Position numbers and translations under genes: made by a program
Part shown: one piece after another, positions 31,984 through 42,742 of the stretch
Layout of the letters: every line of letters begins with the position of its first letter
Position numbering within the stretch: position 1 is the first letter of the stretch
Assembly (NCBI GenBank): GCA_018401495.1
Contig: JAGYJX010000015.1
Location: 372,001 to 436,000, forward strand
Source of the DNA: Rhodospirillaceae bacterium
Lineage (GTDB): Bacteria > Pseudomonadota > Alphaproteobacteria > Thalassobaculales > Thalassobaculaceae
DNA: 64,000 nt
Direction of reading: 5' to 3'
The notes under the pieces: model-generated
What the model saw: the letters and a program-made list of their open reading frames with translations, nothing else
Database searches by the model: none
What the model was told of the DNA's origin: nothing

Positions 31984-33094
31984 GTGACGGCATCACCCGA
32001 GGACCGTCGCTGGATGGCAGTCGCGCTGAGGCTCGCCCGCTGGTCGGTGGGCGACACCGCCGAGAATCCTCCGGTCGGGTGCGTGCTGGTCCGTGACGGT
32101 CGTATCGTCGGCCGCGGGCGTACCGCGCGCGGTGGCCGGCCGCACGCGGAAGCGATCGCAATTCTTCAGGCCGGTTCGGCGGCGCGCGGTTCGACCGCCT
32201 ATGTCACGCTTGAGCCATGCGCCCACCACGGCAAGACGCCGCCCTGCGCCGACGCGCTGGCGGCTGCCGGGGTGCTCCGAGTGGTCGCCGCTTTGCGCGA
32301 CCCGGATCCCCGGGTCGACGGTGGGGGCTTTGAGAGCCTTGCCCGGGCGGGCGTAACGGTCGACACCGGCCTTGGCTCAGACGAGGCCAAAGCGGTTGCC
32401 GAAGGATTCCTGTCGCGCACCGTGACGGGCCGACCGCACGTGACCCTCAAATTGGCCACGTCGCTCGACGGGCGGATCGCGACGGCCTCGGGCGCCAGCC
32501 GCTGGATCACCGGTCCCGAGGCCCGGGCTCACGCCCACGCGATGCGAGCCCGTTACGACGCGATCCTGGTCGGAATCGGCACGGCCATCGCGGATGATCC
32601 CGATCTGACCTGCCGTGCTCCCGGACTTGCCGAACGGTCGCCGCTGCGGGTGGTCCTGGACGGTCGCCTTCGCCTGCCGACCGAGGGACGTCTCGCCAGG
32701 ACAGCACGATCGGTTCGGACCCTCGCGGTGACGGCGGCCCCGAGCGACAACGCTCGCGCGGGCGTGCTGCGCGAGCTCGGGGTCGAGATCGATCGAAGTG
32801 GCGGCTGATGGTCTGGGCCGTCCTGATGTATCGGCCACGCTAGCGGCGCTGGCCAACCTTGGCGTGGGGCGTCTGCTGGTGGAGGGCGGGGCGGCCACGG
32901 CCCGGTCGTTCACGACGGCGGGATTGGTCGATGATATCGCCTGGTATCGGGCGCCGACATTGCTCGGTGGGGACGGGTATCCGGCCATAGACCCGCTCGG
33001 CGTGACGTCTCCGGCCGACGCGCCGCGCTTCGATCGCGCCGGCAGCCTTGCCCTCGGTGTGGATGTGCTGGAAACCTTTCGCCGTCGGCCCTAA
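31984..33094 (+). CDS. ribD: Bifunctional riboflavin biosynthesis deaminase/reductase (frame broken by one extra base)
   Basis: Deaminates then reduces the pyrimidine intermediate in riboflavin synthesis. A GTG at 31984 starts MTASPEDRRWMAVALRLARW. The deaminase zinc site is PHAEAIA and EPCAHHGKTPPCADAL. The reductase domain begins at RPHVTLKLATSLDGRIATAS. An extra A at about 32792 creates a false stop at 32806-32808. Removing it gives VEIVEVAADGLGRPDVSATL and the end LVEGGAATARSF...LETFRRRP, 369 residues. ribE starts 11 bases after the stop. Confidence 0.94.
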
Positions 33095-33104
33095 GTTGCG
33101 CCGC

Positions 33105-33710
33105 ATGTTCACCGGCATCGTCACCGACGTCGGTCGCGTGCGCTCGATCGAGCGGCGCGGCGACACCCGAATCGAGATCGCCACCGCCTACGACACGAGC
33201 GGGGTGGCGATCGGCGCGTCGATTGCCTGCGGCGGCGCGTGTATGACCGTCATCGAGACAGGGCCGGGCTGGTTCGCGGTCGACGTGTCGGATGAGAGCC
33301 TCTCCCGGACATCCATCGGAACCTGGGCGGTGCAGGTCGAGGTCAACCTCGAGCGTTCGCTTCGGCTCGGCGACGAAATGGGCGGCCACATCGTAACGGG
33401 ACATGTCGACGGCCTGGCGTCGCTCGAAGCGATCGATGCTGTCGGCGACAGCCACCGAATTCAGGTCCTCGCTCCCGAAGGCTTGGAGGGCCTGGTCGCG
33501 GAGAAGGGGTCGGTGGCCCTTGATGGCGTCTCGCTGACGGTCAACCGGGTGGACGGCAGGCGCTTCTGGATCAACCTGATCCCGCACACCTGGGCTCACA
33601 CGACGTTTCGCAATCGCCGCGTCGGCGACGTTTTGAATATGGAAGTGGACCCGCTCGCACGCTACGTTGCGCGCCTTCTGGAAACTAACCCCGCCTCTGG
33701 CGGCAGGTGA
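33105..33710 (+). CDS. ribE: Riboflavin synthase, alpha chain
   Basis: Dismutates two 6,7-dimethyl-8-ribityllumazine molecules to riboflavin. The 201-residue protein has the family start MFTGIVTDVGRV and two lumazine-binding repeats, with GASIACGGACMTV in the first and EKGSVALDGVSLTV in the second. GGHIVTGHVDG lies between them. The stop overlaps the start region of the next gene. Frame intact. Confidence 0.96.
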   Translation: MFTGIVTDVGRVRSIERRGDTRIEIATAYDTSGVAIGASIACGGACMTVIETGPGWFAVDVSDESLSRTSIGTWAVQVEVNLERSLRLGDEMGGHIVTGHVDGLASLEAIDAVGDSHRIQVLAPEGLEGLVAEKGSVALDGVSLTVNRVDGRRFWINLIPHTWAHTTFRNRRVGDVLNMEVDPLARYVARLLETNPASGGR

Positions 33711-33718
33711 TCGCCGAC

Positions 33719-34864
33719 ATGGCCGACAGTCTCGCTGACGTCTACAAGGGCGCGCTCTCCTCGATTGAAGAGGTCGTGGAGGAGGCGCGCTCGGGCCGGA
33801 TGTTCATCCTGGTCGACGACGAGAGCCGCGAGAACGAGGGCGACTTGTGCATTCCGGCGCAGATGGTCACGCCGGAGATCGTCAATTTCATGGCGAAGCA
33901 CGCGCGCGGCCTGATCTGCCTGTCGATGACCCGGGATCGCATCGAGCGACTGGGTTTGCCGCTTATGTCGTCGCGGAATGGCACACGGCACGAGACCGCC
34001 TTCACGGTTTCGATTGAAGCCAGGGAGGGCGTGACCACCGGAATCTCGGCGCATGACCGCGCCCATACCATCCAGGTTGCGATCGACCCCAACCATGGCC
34101 GCGAGGATATCGTTACGCCCGGTCACGTCTTCCCGTTGCTGGCGCGGGATGGCGGAACCCTGGTTCGGGCCGGTCACACCGAGGCGGTGGTCGACATCGC
34201 CCGCATGGCCGGGCTGAACCCGTCCGGTGTGATCTGCGAGATCATGAACGACGACGGCACCATGGCGCGGTTGCCCGACCTGGTGACCTTTGCGCAGTTC
34301 CACGGCTTCAAGATCGCCACGATCGCGGATCTGATCGCCTATCGGCGGCGCACCGAAAGCGTCGTTCAGCGGGCGGCCGAGACCGGCTTGAACAGCCGGT
34401 TCGGCGGCGACTGGCGGATGCTCGTCTACACCAACAAGATCACCTACGCCGAGCATGTCGTGCTGGTTAAGGGCGACATCACAACGCCGGATCCGGTGCT
34501 GGTCCGGATGCACGCCCTCAGCGTGCTCGAAGACGTTCTGGGCGATTGCTCGGGCAGCCGCGGGGGTGGCGAACTGCAGGCCGCGATGCAGGCCATCGGC
34601 GATGCTGGCCGTGGCGTTGTCGTGCTCATCCGTGAGCCGACTGCGACCGCCCTGTCTGATCGGGTCAAAGCCAAGCTGCGCGCCGAGGCCGAAGGCCGGA
34701 CGCCGGACAATGAACTGCGTGACTACGGTGTCGGCGCGCAGATCCTGCTGGATCTCGGCGTTCAATCGATGATTCTTCTTTCCAACACCAAGCGCACGAT
34801 CATCGGCCTTGAAGGCTACGGCTTGTCGGTCGTAGATCACCGCGCGCTGCCGCGCCTCGATTGA
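33719..34864 (+). CDS. ribB: 3,4-dihydroxy-2-butanone-4-phosphate synthase with degenerate cyclohydrolase II domain
   Basis: The N-terminal half makes dihydroxybutanone phosphate from ribulose 5-phosphate, with FILVDDESRENEGDLCIPAQ and GHVFPLLARDGG. The C-terminal half is homologous to GTP cyclohydrolase II but lacks the usual cysteine cluster (normally H-S-E-C...C-D-C). Here the region reads VRMHALSVLEDVLGDCSGSR with one Cys. The end (YGVGAQILLDLGVQSMILLS) is retained. Such RibBX-type hybrids are known in Proteobacteria, so a separate RibA is expected elsewhere. ATG 33719 is chosen; a GTG at 33707 overlapping the ribE stop is also possible. The product is 381 residues and the frame intact. 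Confidence 0.92.
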   Translation: MADSLADVYKGALSSIEEVVEEARSGRMFILVDDESRENEGDLCIPAQMVTPEIVNFMAKHARGLICLSMTRDRIERLGLPLMSSRNGTRHETAFTVSIEAREGVTTGISAHDRAHTIQVAIDPNHGREDIVTPGHVFPLLARDGGTLVRAGHTEAVVDIARMAGLNPSGVICEIMNDDGTMARLPDLVTFAQFHGFKIATIADLIAYRRRTESVVQRAAETGLNSRFGGDWRMLVYTNKITYAEHVVLVKGDITTPDPVLVRMHALSVLEDVLGDCSGSRGGGELQAAMQAIGDAGRGVVVLIREPTATALSDRVKAKLRAEAEGRTPDNELRDYGVGAQILLDLGVQSMILLSNTKRTIIGLEGYGLSVVDHRALPRLD

Positions 34865-34876
34865 GGAGAGCACGGA

Positions 34877-35320
34877 ATGTCCAGAATCCTGATCGTGGAG
34901 GCACGGTTCTACAACGACCTCGCCGACGAGCTGGTGAGAGGTGCGATCGCGCATCTGGACGCGGCCGGCGTCGAGCACGATCGTTTGTCGGTGCCGGGCG
35001 CCTTCGAGATTCCCGCCGCGATCGGCTTCGCCCATCGTGGGGCGGCCAAGGGCGGCGTGGCGTATGACGGGTTCGTGGCGCTGGGCTGTGTCATCCGGGG
35101 CGAGACAACGCACTACGACTATGTCTGCGGCGAGAGCGCGCGCGGGCTGCAGGATCTCGCCGTGCGCGACGGCCTCGCGATCGGCTATGGGATCCTCACC
35201 GTCGAGAACGGCGACCAGGCCTGGGCGCGCGCATCGACCGCCAAGAAGAACAAGGGCCGTGATGCCGCCGAGGCCTGCCTGGCCATGATCGCGGTCAAGC
35301 ATCGTTTCGGGCTGTCATGA
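34877..35320 (+). CDS. ribH: 6,7-dimethyl-8-ribityllumazine synthase
   Basis: Condenses the RibD product (after dephosphorylation) with dihydroxybutanone phosphate. The 147 residues start MSRILIVEARFYNDLADELV and carry VPGAFEIP, the active-site GCVIRGETTHYDYVCGES and GILTVENGDQAWARA. Length is typical for the capsid-forming enzyme. It overlaps nusB by four bases (ATGA). Frame intact. Confidence 0.97.
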   Translation: MSRILIVEARFYNDLADELVRGAIAHLDAAGVEHDRLSVPGAFEIPAAIGFAHRGAAKGGVAYDGFVALGCVIRGETTHYDYVCGESARGLQDLAVRDGLAIGYGILTVENGDQAWARASTAKKNKGRDAAEACLAMIAVKHRFGLS

Positions 35321-35847
35321 GCCCCGCCGGGCAGGACACGTCGCCGAAGCCGCGGGCGGTTCCGAAGCACGCCCGCGCGGCCCCGAGAACGACCGCCCGG
35401 CTGGCGGCGACCCAGGCTTTGTACGAGATGGAGGTCGCCGGCAAGTCGGGTCACGAGGTGGTCCCGGAATTCGTCGGTCGGCGCTTTGCCGGCCTCATCG
35501 AAGGCGGCGACATGGCGCCCGCGGATCCCCGATTTTTCGAGCGGTTGGTCCTCGGCGTCGCCGGGGACGCACCGGTTCTCGACCGGATGCTGGCGGATTG
35601 TCTGCAACCGGAAGGCCACCTCGAGCGTCTCGAAGTGATCCTTCGGGCCATACTTCGCCTCGGCGCCTATGAACTTTTGGCCGTGTCGGACGTGCCGGCA
35701 CGCGTGGCAATCAGCGAGTACGTTGATCTGACCCACGCGTTCTTTGCCGGGCGTGAGCCCGCGCTGGTCAACGGCATACTGGACAAGATCGCCCGCGTCG
35801 TGCGCGAGGACGAGATGTCGGGGTCCGGACGGGGCGGGGCCTCTTGA
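35317..35847 (+). CDS. nusB: Transcription antitermination factor NusB
   Basis: Binds boxA RNA with NusE (S10) to allow rRNA antitermination. The 176-residue protein has a basic N-terminal extension (to about residue 25), then ARLAATQALYEMEVAG, LERLEVILRAILRLGAYELL, RVAISEYVDLTHAFF and the ending ALVNGILDKIARVVR. The ribH-nusB-thiL order is common. Frame intact. Confidence 0.95.
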   Translation: MSPAGQDTSPKPRAVPKHARAAPRTTARLAATQALYEMEVAGKSGHEVVPEFVGRRFAGLIEGGDMAPADPRFFERLVLGVAGDAPVLDRMLADCLQPEGHLERLEVILRAILRLGAYELLAVSDVPARVAISEYVDLTHAFFAGREPALVNGILDKIARVVREDEMSGSGRGGAS

Positions 35848-35862
35848 ACCGGCCAGACGGCC

Positions 35863-36852
35863 ATGTCGCTGGGTGAGTTCGACCGCATCGATCGCTTCTT
35901 TGCACCGCTCAGCCGCGGCGCGGAAGGCGCTTTCGGGCTCACCGACGACGCTGCCCTGCTTCCGGTCGCCGCCGACGGTGCCGCCTGGGTCGTCACCGTC
36001 GACGCGCTCGTCGCGGGCGTTCACTTCCTGCCGAACGACCCGGCGGACCTCGTCGCTCGCAAGGCGCTGCGGGTGAACCTGTCAGACCTCGCCGCGATGG
36101 GCGCTGTCCCCTACGGCTACACCTTGGCGCTGGCGCTGCCTCCGGACCTGGTGGAGCCCGAAGCTTGGCTTGACGGGTTCGCCAGAGGGCTGCGTCTCGA
36201 CCAGGATATCTACGGCATACACCTGTTGGGCGGCGACAGCGTCTCGACTCCCGGCCCCGTTACCCTGTCGGTAACGGCCTTTGGGACGGTGGCGCGGGAG
36301 CGTGCGCTTCGCCGGTCGGGGGCCCGGCCCGGCGACGATCTTTGGGTCAGCGGCACGATCGGCGACTCCGCCATCGGTCTTCAGGTGCTCGCCGGCGCCG
36401 ACGGTCCGTGCGTCGACCCCGATGCAACCTTTCTGGCTGACCGTTACCGGTTGCCGCGCCCCAGGGTTGCCCTGGGCCCGGCCCTGGTCGGCATCGCCAC
36501 GGCGGCGCTCGACGTGTCCGACGGGCTTGTCCAGGATGCCGGTCACATCGCGCGACGGTCAGGGGTGGGGGTTCGGATTGAATTGGCCCGCGTGCCGTTG
36601 TCCGATTCGGCATCCCGTCGAATCGTTGCCGCTTCGTCTCTGCATCGGGATATTCTCACCGGCGGCGATGACTACGAGCTGCTGTTCACCGCCCCGGTCG
36701 CGCAGCGTTCGAGCGTCGCCGACGCGGCGGCGGCGACCGGTGACACGGTGACGCGAATCGGTCGGATCGAAGCCGGGGAGGGCGTCGAGGTGCTCGATGC
36801 GGATGGCCGTGCGGTCGAAGGGCTCGCACGGGGCGGCTGGAGTCATTTCTGA
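35863..36852 (+). CDS. thiL: Thiamine-monophosphate kinase
   Basis: Phosphorylates thiamine monophosphate to the active cofactor. The 329 residues start MSLGEFDRIDRFFAPLSRGA. PurM-like fold motifs seen are GLTDDAALL, the metal-binding TVDALVAGVHF, KALRVNLSDLAAMGAVPYGY, GGDSVSTPG, DVSDGLVQDAGHIARRSGVG and GGDDYELLF. Length is typical and the frame intact. Confidence 0.95.
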   Translation: MSLGEFDRIDRFFAPLSRGAEGAFGLTDDAALLPVAADGAAWVVTVDALVAGVHFLPNDPADLVARKALRVNLSDLAAMGAVPYGYTLALALPPDLVEPEAWLDGFARGLRLDQDIYGIHLLGGDSVSTPGPVTLSVTAFGTVARERALRRSGARPGDDLWVSGTIGDSAIGLQVLAGADGPCVDPDATFLADRYRLPRPRVALGPALVGIATAALDVSDGLVQDAGHIARRSGVGVRIELARVPLSDSASRRIVAASSLHRDILTGGDDYELLFTAPVAQRSSVADAAAATGDTVTRIGRIEAGEGVEVLDADGRAVEGLARGGWSHF

Positions 36853-36876
36853 TATGGCGAACGGCGCGCGTATCGC

Positions 36877-37353
36877 ATGAAGATCATCGTCATCATCGTG
36901 GCTCTGCTCGCGCTGATCGGTGGCGGCGGCTTCGCGGTGGTCACGTTTGCTCCTTCGATGGTGCCGGTCCCGATCCGGAACATGATCGGCCTCGAAGTCT
37001 CGGAGGAGGAGCAGACCGAGTCGGACCGTCCGAAGAGCACCACGTTCATCGATATCGAGCCGCTCACGATTCCGATCTTCGAAAACAACGAGGTCGACCG
37101 GTTCCTGGTCATGCACGTGCTGCTGGAGGTCGAGCCCGGTGAGAAACAGGCTTACGTCAACGCGCAGCTTCCTCGACTGATCGACATGTTCATCACCTAC
37201 ACCCACGCCCTGGCTGCGCTCGGCGTGGCCCCTGGGATATCCGACCGGCAGTTCCTCAAGGATCGCCTTCTCGCCAAGATCGACGAGACGATCGGGAAAG
37301 GGTATGTGCTGAACCTCCTGTTCGCGGATCTCTTCGAGCGGCCGCTCGGCTGA
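36877..37353 (+). CDS. FliL-like single-pass membrane protein
   Basis: The 158 residues begin with one membrane helix (MKIIVIIVALLALIGGGGFA), so the rest is periplasmic. The soluble domain (FIDIEPLTIPIFENNEVDRF, VMHVLLEVEPGEKQAYVNAQ, FLKDRLLAKIDETIGKGYVL) has the length and helix/strand pattern of the FliL family, which supports flagellar stators. No flagellar gene is nearby, so a flagellar role is only suggested. The start codon has a weak ribosome-binding site. Frame intact. Confidence 0.65.
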   Translation: MKIIVIIVALLALIGGGGFAVVTFAPSMVPVPIRNMIGLEVSEEEQTESDRPKSTTFIDIEPLTIPIFENNEVDRFLVMHVLLEVEPGEKQAYVNAQLPRLIDMFITYTHALAALGVAPGISDRQFLKDRLLAKIDETIGKGYVLNLLFADLFERPLG

Positions 37354-37403
37354 CGCCCACCCGGGCCGGGATTCGCAACGCCTTCCACTCCGGGAGCCAT
37401 CCC

Positions 37404-38591
37404 ATGTCGGCCCGTGACCCGGCCATGCGGAACGTCGTCCTGCTCGCCATCTGCCAGGCGCTGGCGATGACGAGCATGACCATGAACATGACGGTGACGG
37501 CGCTCACCGGTCACGACCTGGCGCCCGACCCGGCCTGGGCGACCCTGCCGCTGTCCCTGCAGTTCCTGGCCACCATGTTGACGGCCCTGCCGGCGTCGCT
37601 CTACATGCGCCGGGTCGGTCGGCGGCTTGGTTTCGTCACCGGGGTCCTGATCGGGGTGTGCGGCGCCGCCATCGCCACCGTGGCGGTCCTGCAGAACCAG
37701 TTCCTGCTGTTCTGCCTTGGATCCATGCTGATCGGATCCTTCCAGGGCTTCGCGATCCTGTACCGCTATGCAGCCGCCGACACGGCGAGCGAGGCTTTCC
37801 GACCGCGCGCGATCTCGCTGGTCCTGGCCGGCGGAGTGGTCGCGGCGCTGGCCGGTCCCGAACTCGCAAAGTGGTCTTACGATCTCCTGGATCCAATCCC
37901 GTTCGCCGGCACGTTTGTCGTGATCGCGGTCGTGCAATCGATCTCCTGGATCTTCCTGATCTTCGTCCAGATCCCAACGCCCACGGCCGCAGAGCGCGCC
38001 ACCAGCGGCCGGCCGATCGGCGTGATCGTGCGGCAGCCGGTGTTCATGGTCGCCATCCTGGGCGCGATGATCGGCTACGGGACCATGACGTTCCTCATGA
38101 CCGCGACGCCGCTCGCCATGGTCGCCTGCGGCTTCAAATTCGAGGACGCGGCGTTCGTGATCCAATGGCACGCCGTTGGAATGTTCCTACCGTCGTTCTT
38201 CACCGGTAGCCTGATCCAGCGCTTCGGGGTGATCCGGATCATGTTGACGGGAGCGTTCGCGTATCTGGCTTGCATCCTGATCAACGTCTCGGGCATCGAA
38301 CTGCTGCAGTTCTTCTCCGGCCTGGTCCTGCTTGGCGTCGGCTGGAACTTCCTGTTCATCGGCGGCACGACCTTACTCACCCAGGCCTACCGGCCGGAGG
38401 AGAAGGCAAAGGTCCAAGGTCTCGGCGATTTCCTCGTGTTCACCAGTTCAACGGTAGCGGCGTTCTCGTCGGGAGCCATGAACCACGCGTTCGGATGGCA
38501 GACCCTCAACTTCTCCGTTCTGCCGTTGGTCGCGATCGTGGCCGGAGCGTTGCTGTGGTACCGCGCCCGGCAAGAGCCTGTGGGTGCCTGA
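37404..38591 (+). CDS. Major facilitator superfamily transporter
   Basis: The 395-residue protein has about 12 hydrophobic segments. The loop between helices 2 and 3 reads SLYMRRVGRRLGFVTG, the usual MFS signature position. Later segments include MIGYGTMTFLMTATPLAMVA and TTLLTQAYRPEEKAKVQGLG. The last is typical of proteobacterial drug/proton-type MFS proteins of unknown substrate. GGGAG lies just before the ATG. Frame intact. The substrate cannot be read from the sequence. Confidence 0.85.
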   Translation: MSARDPAMRNVVLLAICQALAMTSMTMNMTVTALTGHDLAPDPAWATLPLSLQFLATMLTALPASLYMRRVGRRLGFVTGVLIGVCGAAIATVAVLQNQFLLFCLGSMLIGSFQGFAILYRYAAADTASEAFRPRAISLVLAGGVVAALAGPELAKWSYDLLDPIPFAGTFVVIAVVQSISWIFLIFVQIPTPTAAERATSGRPIGVIVRQPVFMVAILGAMIGYGTMTFLMTATPLAMVACGFKFEDAAFVIQWHAVGMFLPSFFTGSLIQRFGVIRIMLTGAFAYLACILINVSGIELLQFFSGLVLLGVGWNFLFIGGTTLLTQAYRPEEKAKVQGLGDFLVFTSSTVAAFSSGAMNHAFGWQTLNFSVLPLVAIVAGALLWYRARQEPVGA

Positions 38592-38778
38592 CGCCGGGGT
38601 TCCACGGGGTACCGCGCGTTTGCAGTGAGCGCGGTTTTTGCTATCGTCCGCGCGCCTCGCGGCCGGATGGGGCGGCGCCGAGGGGAGTGCCGCGTTCGGT
38701 GACGAGCCAAAACGCCCCGCCGCGGGTCGATCCCGACCGCGCGGACCGGGCTCCTATAGGGAGGAAGGGTTTCCATCC

Positions 38779-40873
<2,095 letters not shown>

Positions 40874-40898
40874 CGACGGGACGGACGTCTTGACGTCG

Positions 40899-40930
40899 AA
40901 GGCCCCGGGGACGATATCCCCGGGGCCTTT
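40899..40930. terminator. Bidirectional rho-independent terminator between hppA and the BamE-like gene
   Basis: AAGGCCCCGGGGA at 40899-40911 pairs perfectly over 13 bases with 40917-40929 around a 5-base loop. Short T runs lie on both strands. It serves the converging hppA and BamE-like transcripts. Confidence 0.85.
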
Positions 40931-40960
40931 GTCCGTCTTGGGGGAACGCCTGGAAGGGAA

Positions 40961-41407
40961 CTACTGATTGTCTGTCGTGTTGAAGCGGCCAATGTTGCCG
41001 ATCAACTGCTTGATCAGGGTAACGCGTTGACCGGCTGTCGGCGTCTCGCGGGTGACAAAGGCGATCTTGCTGCCGTCCTCGATGTCCAGTGAGCCGATCG
41101 ACTTGACCGTGCCGGCTGGTTCGAAGTCGATATAGATCACCTTCCGCTCGATGGTTTCCGGACGGTAGAAGGCCTGCCGTTTGGTCTTCTGGCCAATATA
41201 ATACCAAGTCGGCTCGTTGAAGTTGCCGCGCGTCGACGGGGACCCGAGCAGGCTCAGAACCGTCGATTGGTCGCTGCGCCCGGGTTCGATCTTGGCGAGG
41301 GCGTCCGGATCAACCAGGTTTCCGTGCGTGGCGACCTGTGGTGAGCAGGCAGCCAGCCCGACAATCGTAAGGGTGGCGAGGACGTGGCGAAATCGCATGA
41401 GGGGCAT
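40961..41407 (-). CDS. Outer-membrane lipoprotein of the BamE/SmpA-OmlA family
   Basis: A 148-residue product starting MPLMRFRHVLATLTIVGLAACSPQ (second ATG three codons on). LAAC is a lipobox, so the mature protein is a lipoprotein. The domain with DPDALAKIEPGRSDQSTVLS, LGSPSTRGNFNEPTWYYIGQ and RKVIYIDFEPAGTVKSI is the BamE-type fold that supports the beta-barrel assembly machine. It is transcribed divergently from the CBP3-like gene. Frame intact. Confidence 0.88.
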   Translation of the reverse strand: MPLMRFRHVLATLTIVGLAACSPQVATHGNLVDPDALAKIEPGRSDQSTVLSLLGSPSTRGNFNEPTWYYIGQKTKRQAFYRPETIERKVIYIDFEPAGTVKSIGSLDIEDGSKIAFVTRETPTAGQRVTLIKQLIGNIGRFNTTDNQ

Positions 41408-41476
41408 GGAATCGGTCGATCGTGATAAGGGTCGGGTCAACACCGACCTCCGGTGCCCCGATGACATGGGAGAGAA

Positions 41477-42013
41477 ATGGTTTTCGAGCGGCTTTTCAAG
41501 TGGCGTCGTCCGCGACACCCGGCCGAGGCCCTGTATTCGGCCTTGGTGGACCAGGCCCGTCATCCTGCCTTCTACACGTCCTACGGCGTCGTCGACGGCT
41601 TCGAGCAGCGATTCGACCTGTTGGTCCTGCACGCTCACCTGGTCATCCGGCGGCTGACGGCCGGCGGCGAGTCGGAGCTGGCGCAGCGAATTTTTGACAC
41701 CCTTTTCCTCGACATGGACCGAACCCTCCGCGCCATGGGCGTCGGCGACATGAGCGTCGGCAAGAGGGTCAAGGACATGGTCAGGGCATATTACGGCCGG
41801 ACCGCGGCGTACGAGGCCGCGTTGGCCGATGGCAGGAACGATGCGTTGGCAGGCGCGATTGCTCGCAACATCTTCGGCTCGTCTGAGGTTGATGCGGGAG
41901 CCGAGCGGCTGGCCAGGCAGGTGCGCGTCACGATCGACGCCCTCTCCAGCCAGCCGGCGACCGAAATCGTCGGCGGGCAGCCGCGATTCCCCGATCCGGA
42001 GACGACCGCGTGA
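41477..42013 (+). CDS. Ubiquinol-cytochrome c chaperone, CBP3 family
   Basis: The 178 residues carry the family pattern ALYSALVDQARHPAFYTSYG, DGFEQRFDLLVLHAHLVIRR, AQRIFDTLFLDMDRTLRAMG and GVGDMSVGKRVKDMVRAYYG. CBP3 proteins help assemble cytochrome b of the bc1 complex. The alphaproteobacterial order BamE-like, CBP3, DUF177, plsX is seen here. The stop overlaps the next start (GTGA). Frame intact. Confidence 0.9.
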   Translation: MVFERLFKWRRPRHPAEALYSALVDQARHPAFYTSYGVVDGFEQRFDLLVLHAHLVIRRLTAGGESELAQRIFDTLFLDMDRTLRAMGVGDMSVGKRVKDMVRAYYGRTAAYEAALADGRNDALAGAIARNIFGSSEVDAGAERLARQVRVTIDALSSQPATEIVGGQPRFPDPETTA

Positions 42014-42549
42014 CAGACCCGGTACCTGAGCTTTCCCACCCGCTTCGTCTCGACGGCATCGGGTCCGCGACGATCAGCGTCTCGTTGCGGCCGGGGGCGG
42101 AGGCGAGGGCGGCCTTGGCGCGTCGATTCGAGTTGCAGGGCATCGACCGTTTCGAGGCCGACCTGACCGTGCGACGGCGCCGGGGCAGCGGCTGGATCGA
42201 ACTCGCGGGCATCCTGTCGGCGACGGTGACCCAGACCTGCGTGGTGACCACCGACCCGGTGCCGGCCACGGTCACCGTCGAGGTCCTGGAACTGTTCGAC
42301 GACTCCGGCGAGGTCCGACCGGAGGAGGTCGACCTGGACTTCACCTCCGACACTCCCGAACCGATCGACGGAGAGACCCTGGAGGTCGGCGAGATCACGG
42401 CCCAGGCGTTCGGCCTCGCGCTAGACCCGTATCCCCGCACGCCGGGCGCCGAGGCCGCCATCACGGCTGTCGGGGAGGCGTCCCAGCCGGCCCCGTCGCC
42501 GTTCGGCAAGCTGGCGGCGTTGAAGGCACCCGATGTCAGGAAAAGGTAA
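42010..42549 (+). CDS. DUF177 (YceD-like) protein
   Basis: A GTG at 42010 overlaps the upstream stop and starts MTDPVPELSHPLRLDGI. The 179 residues include QTCVVTTDPVPATVTVEVLE, with the Cys typical of the family, and an acidic region ending in LDFTSDTPEPIDGETLEVGE. YceD proteins are linked to 23S rRNA and L32 accumulation and usually sit beside rpmF. Here no rpmF lies in the 193-base gap to plsX (42550-42742), which holds nothing I recognise. Confidence 0.88.
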   Translation: MTDPVPELSHPLRLDGIGSATISVSLRPGAEARAALARRFELQGIDRFEADLTVRRRRGSGWIELAGILSATVTQTCVVTTDPVPATVTVEVLELFDDSGEVRPEEVDLDFTSDTPEPIDGETLEVGEITAQAFGLALDPYPRTPGAEAAITAVGEASQPAPSPFGKLAALKAPDVRKR

Positions 42550-42742
42550 CGTTCTTGTCGTATTGCCGAAACATGCCCTATGAAGTCGCGGGGGGCAGTC
42601 ATCGACGTCAGGTGTCGACACGGGTAAAGTCCCGGTGCCGAGACGGCGTCGGCTTCCGTACAATCCCACCGGCCCGCGCGCGGAACAGGCGCAACGGCGA
42701 GGACTGGCGGAACGCTGATCGGGTTGGGATGAGGATCTGGCG

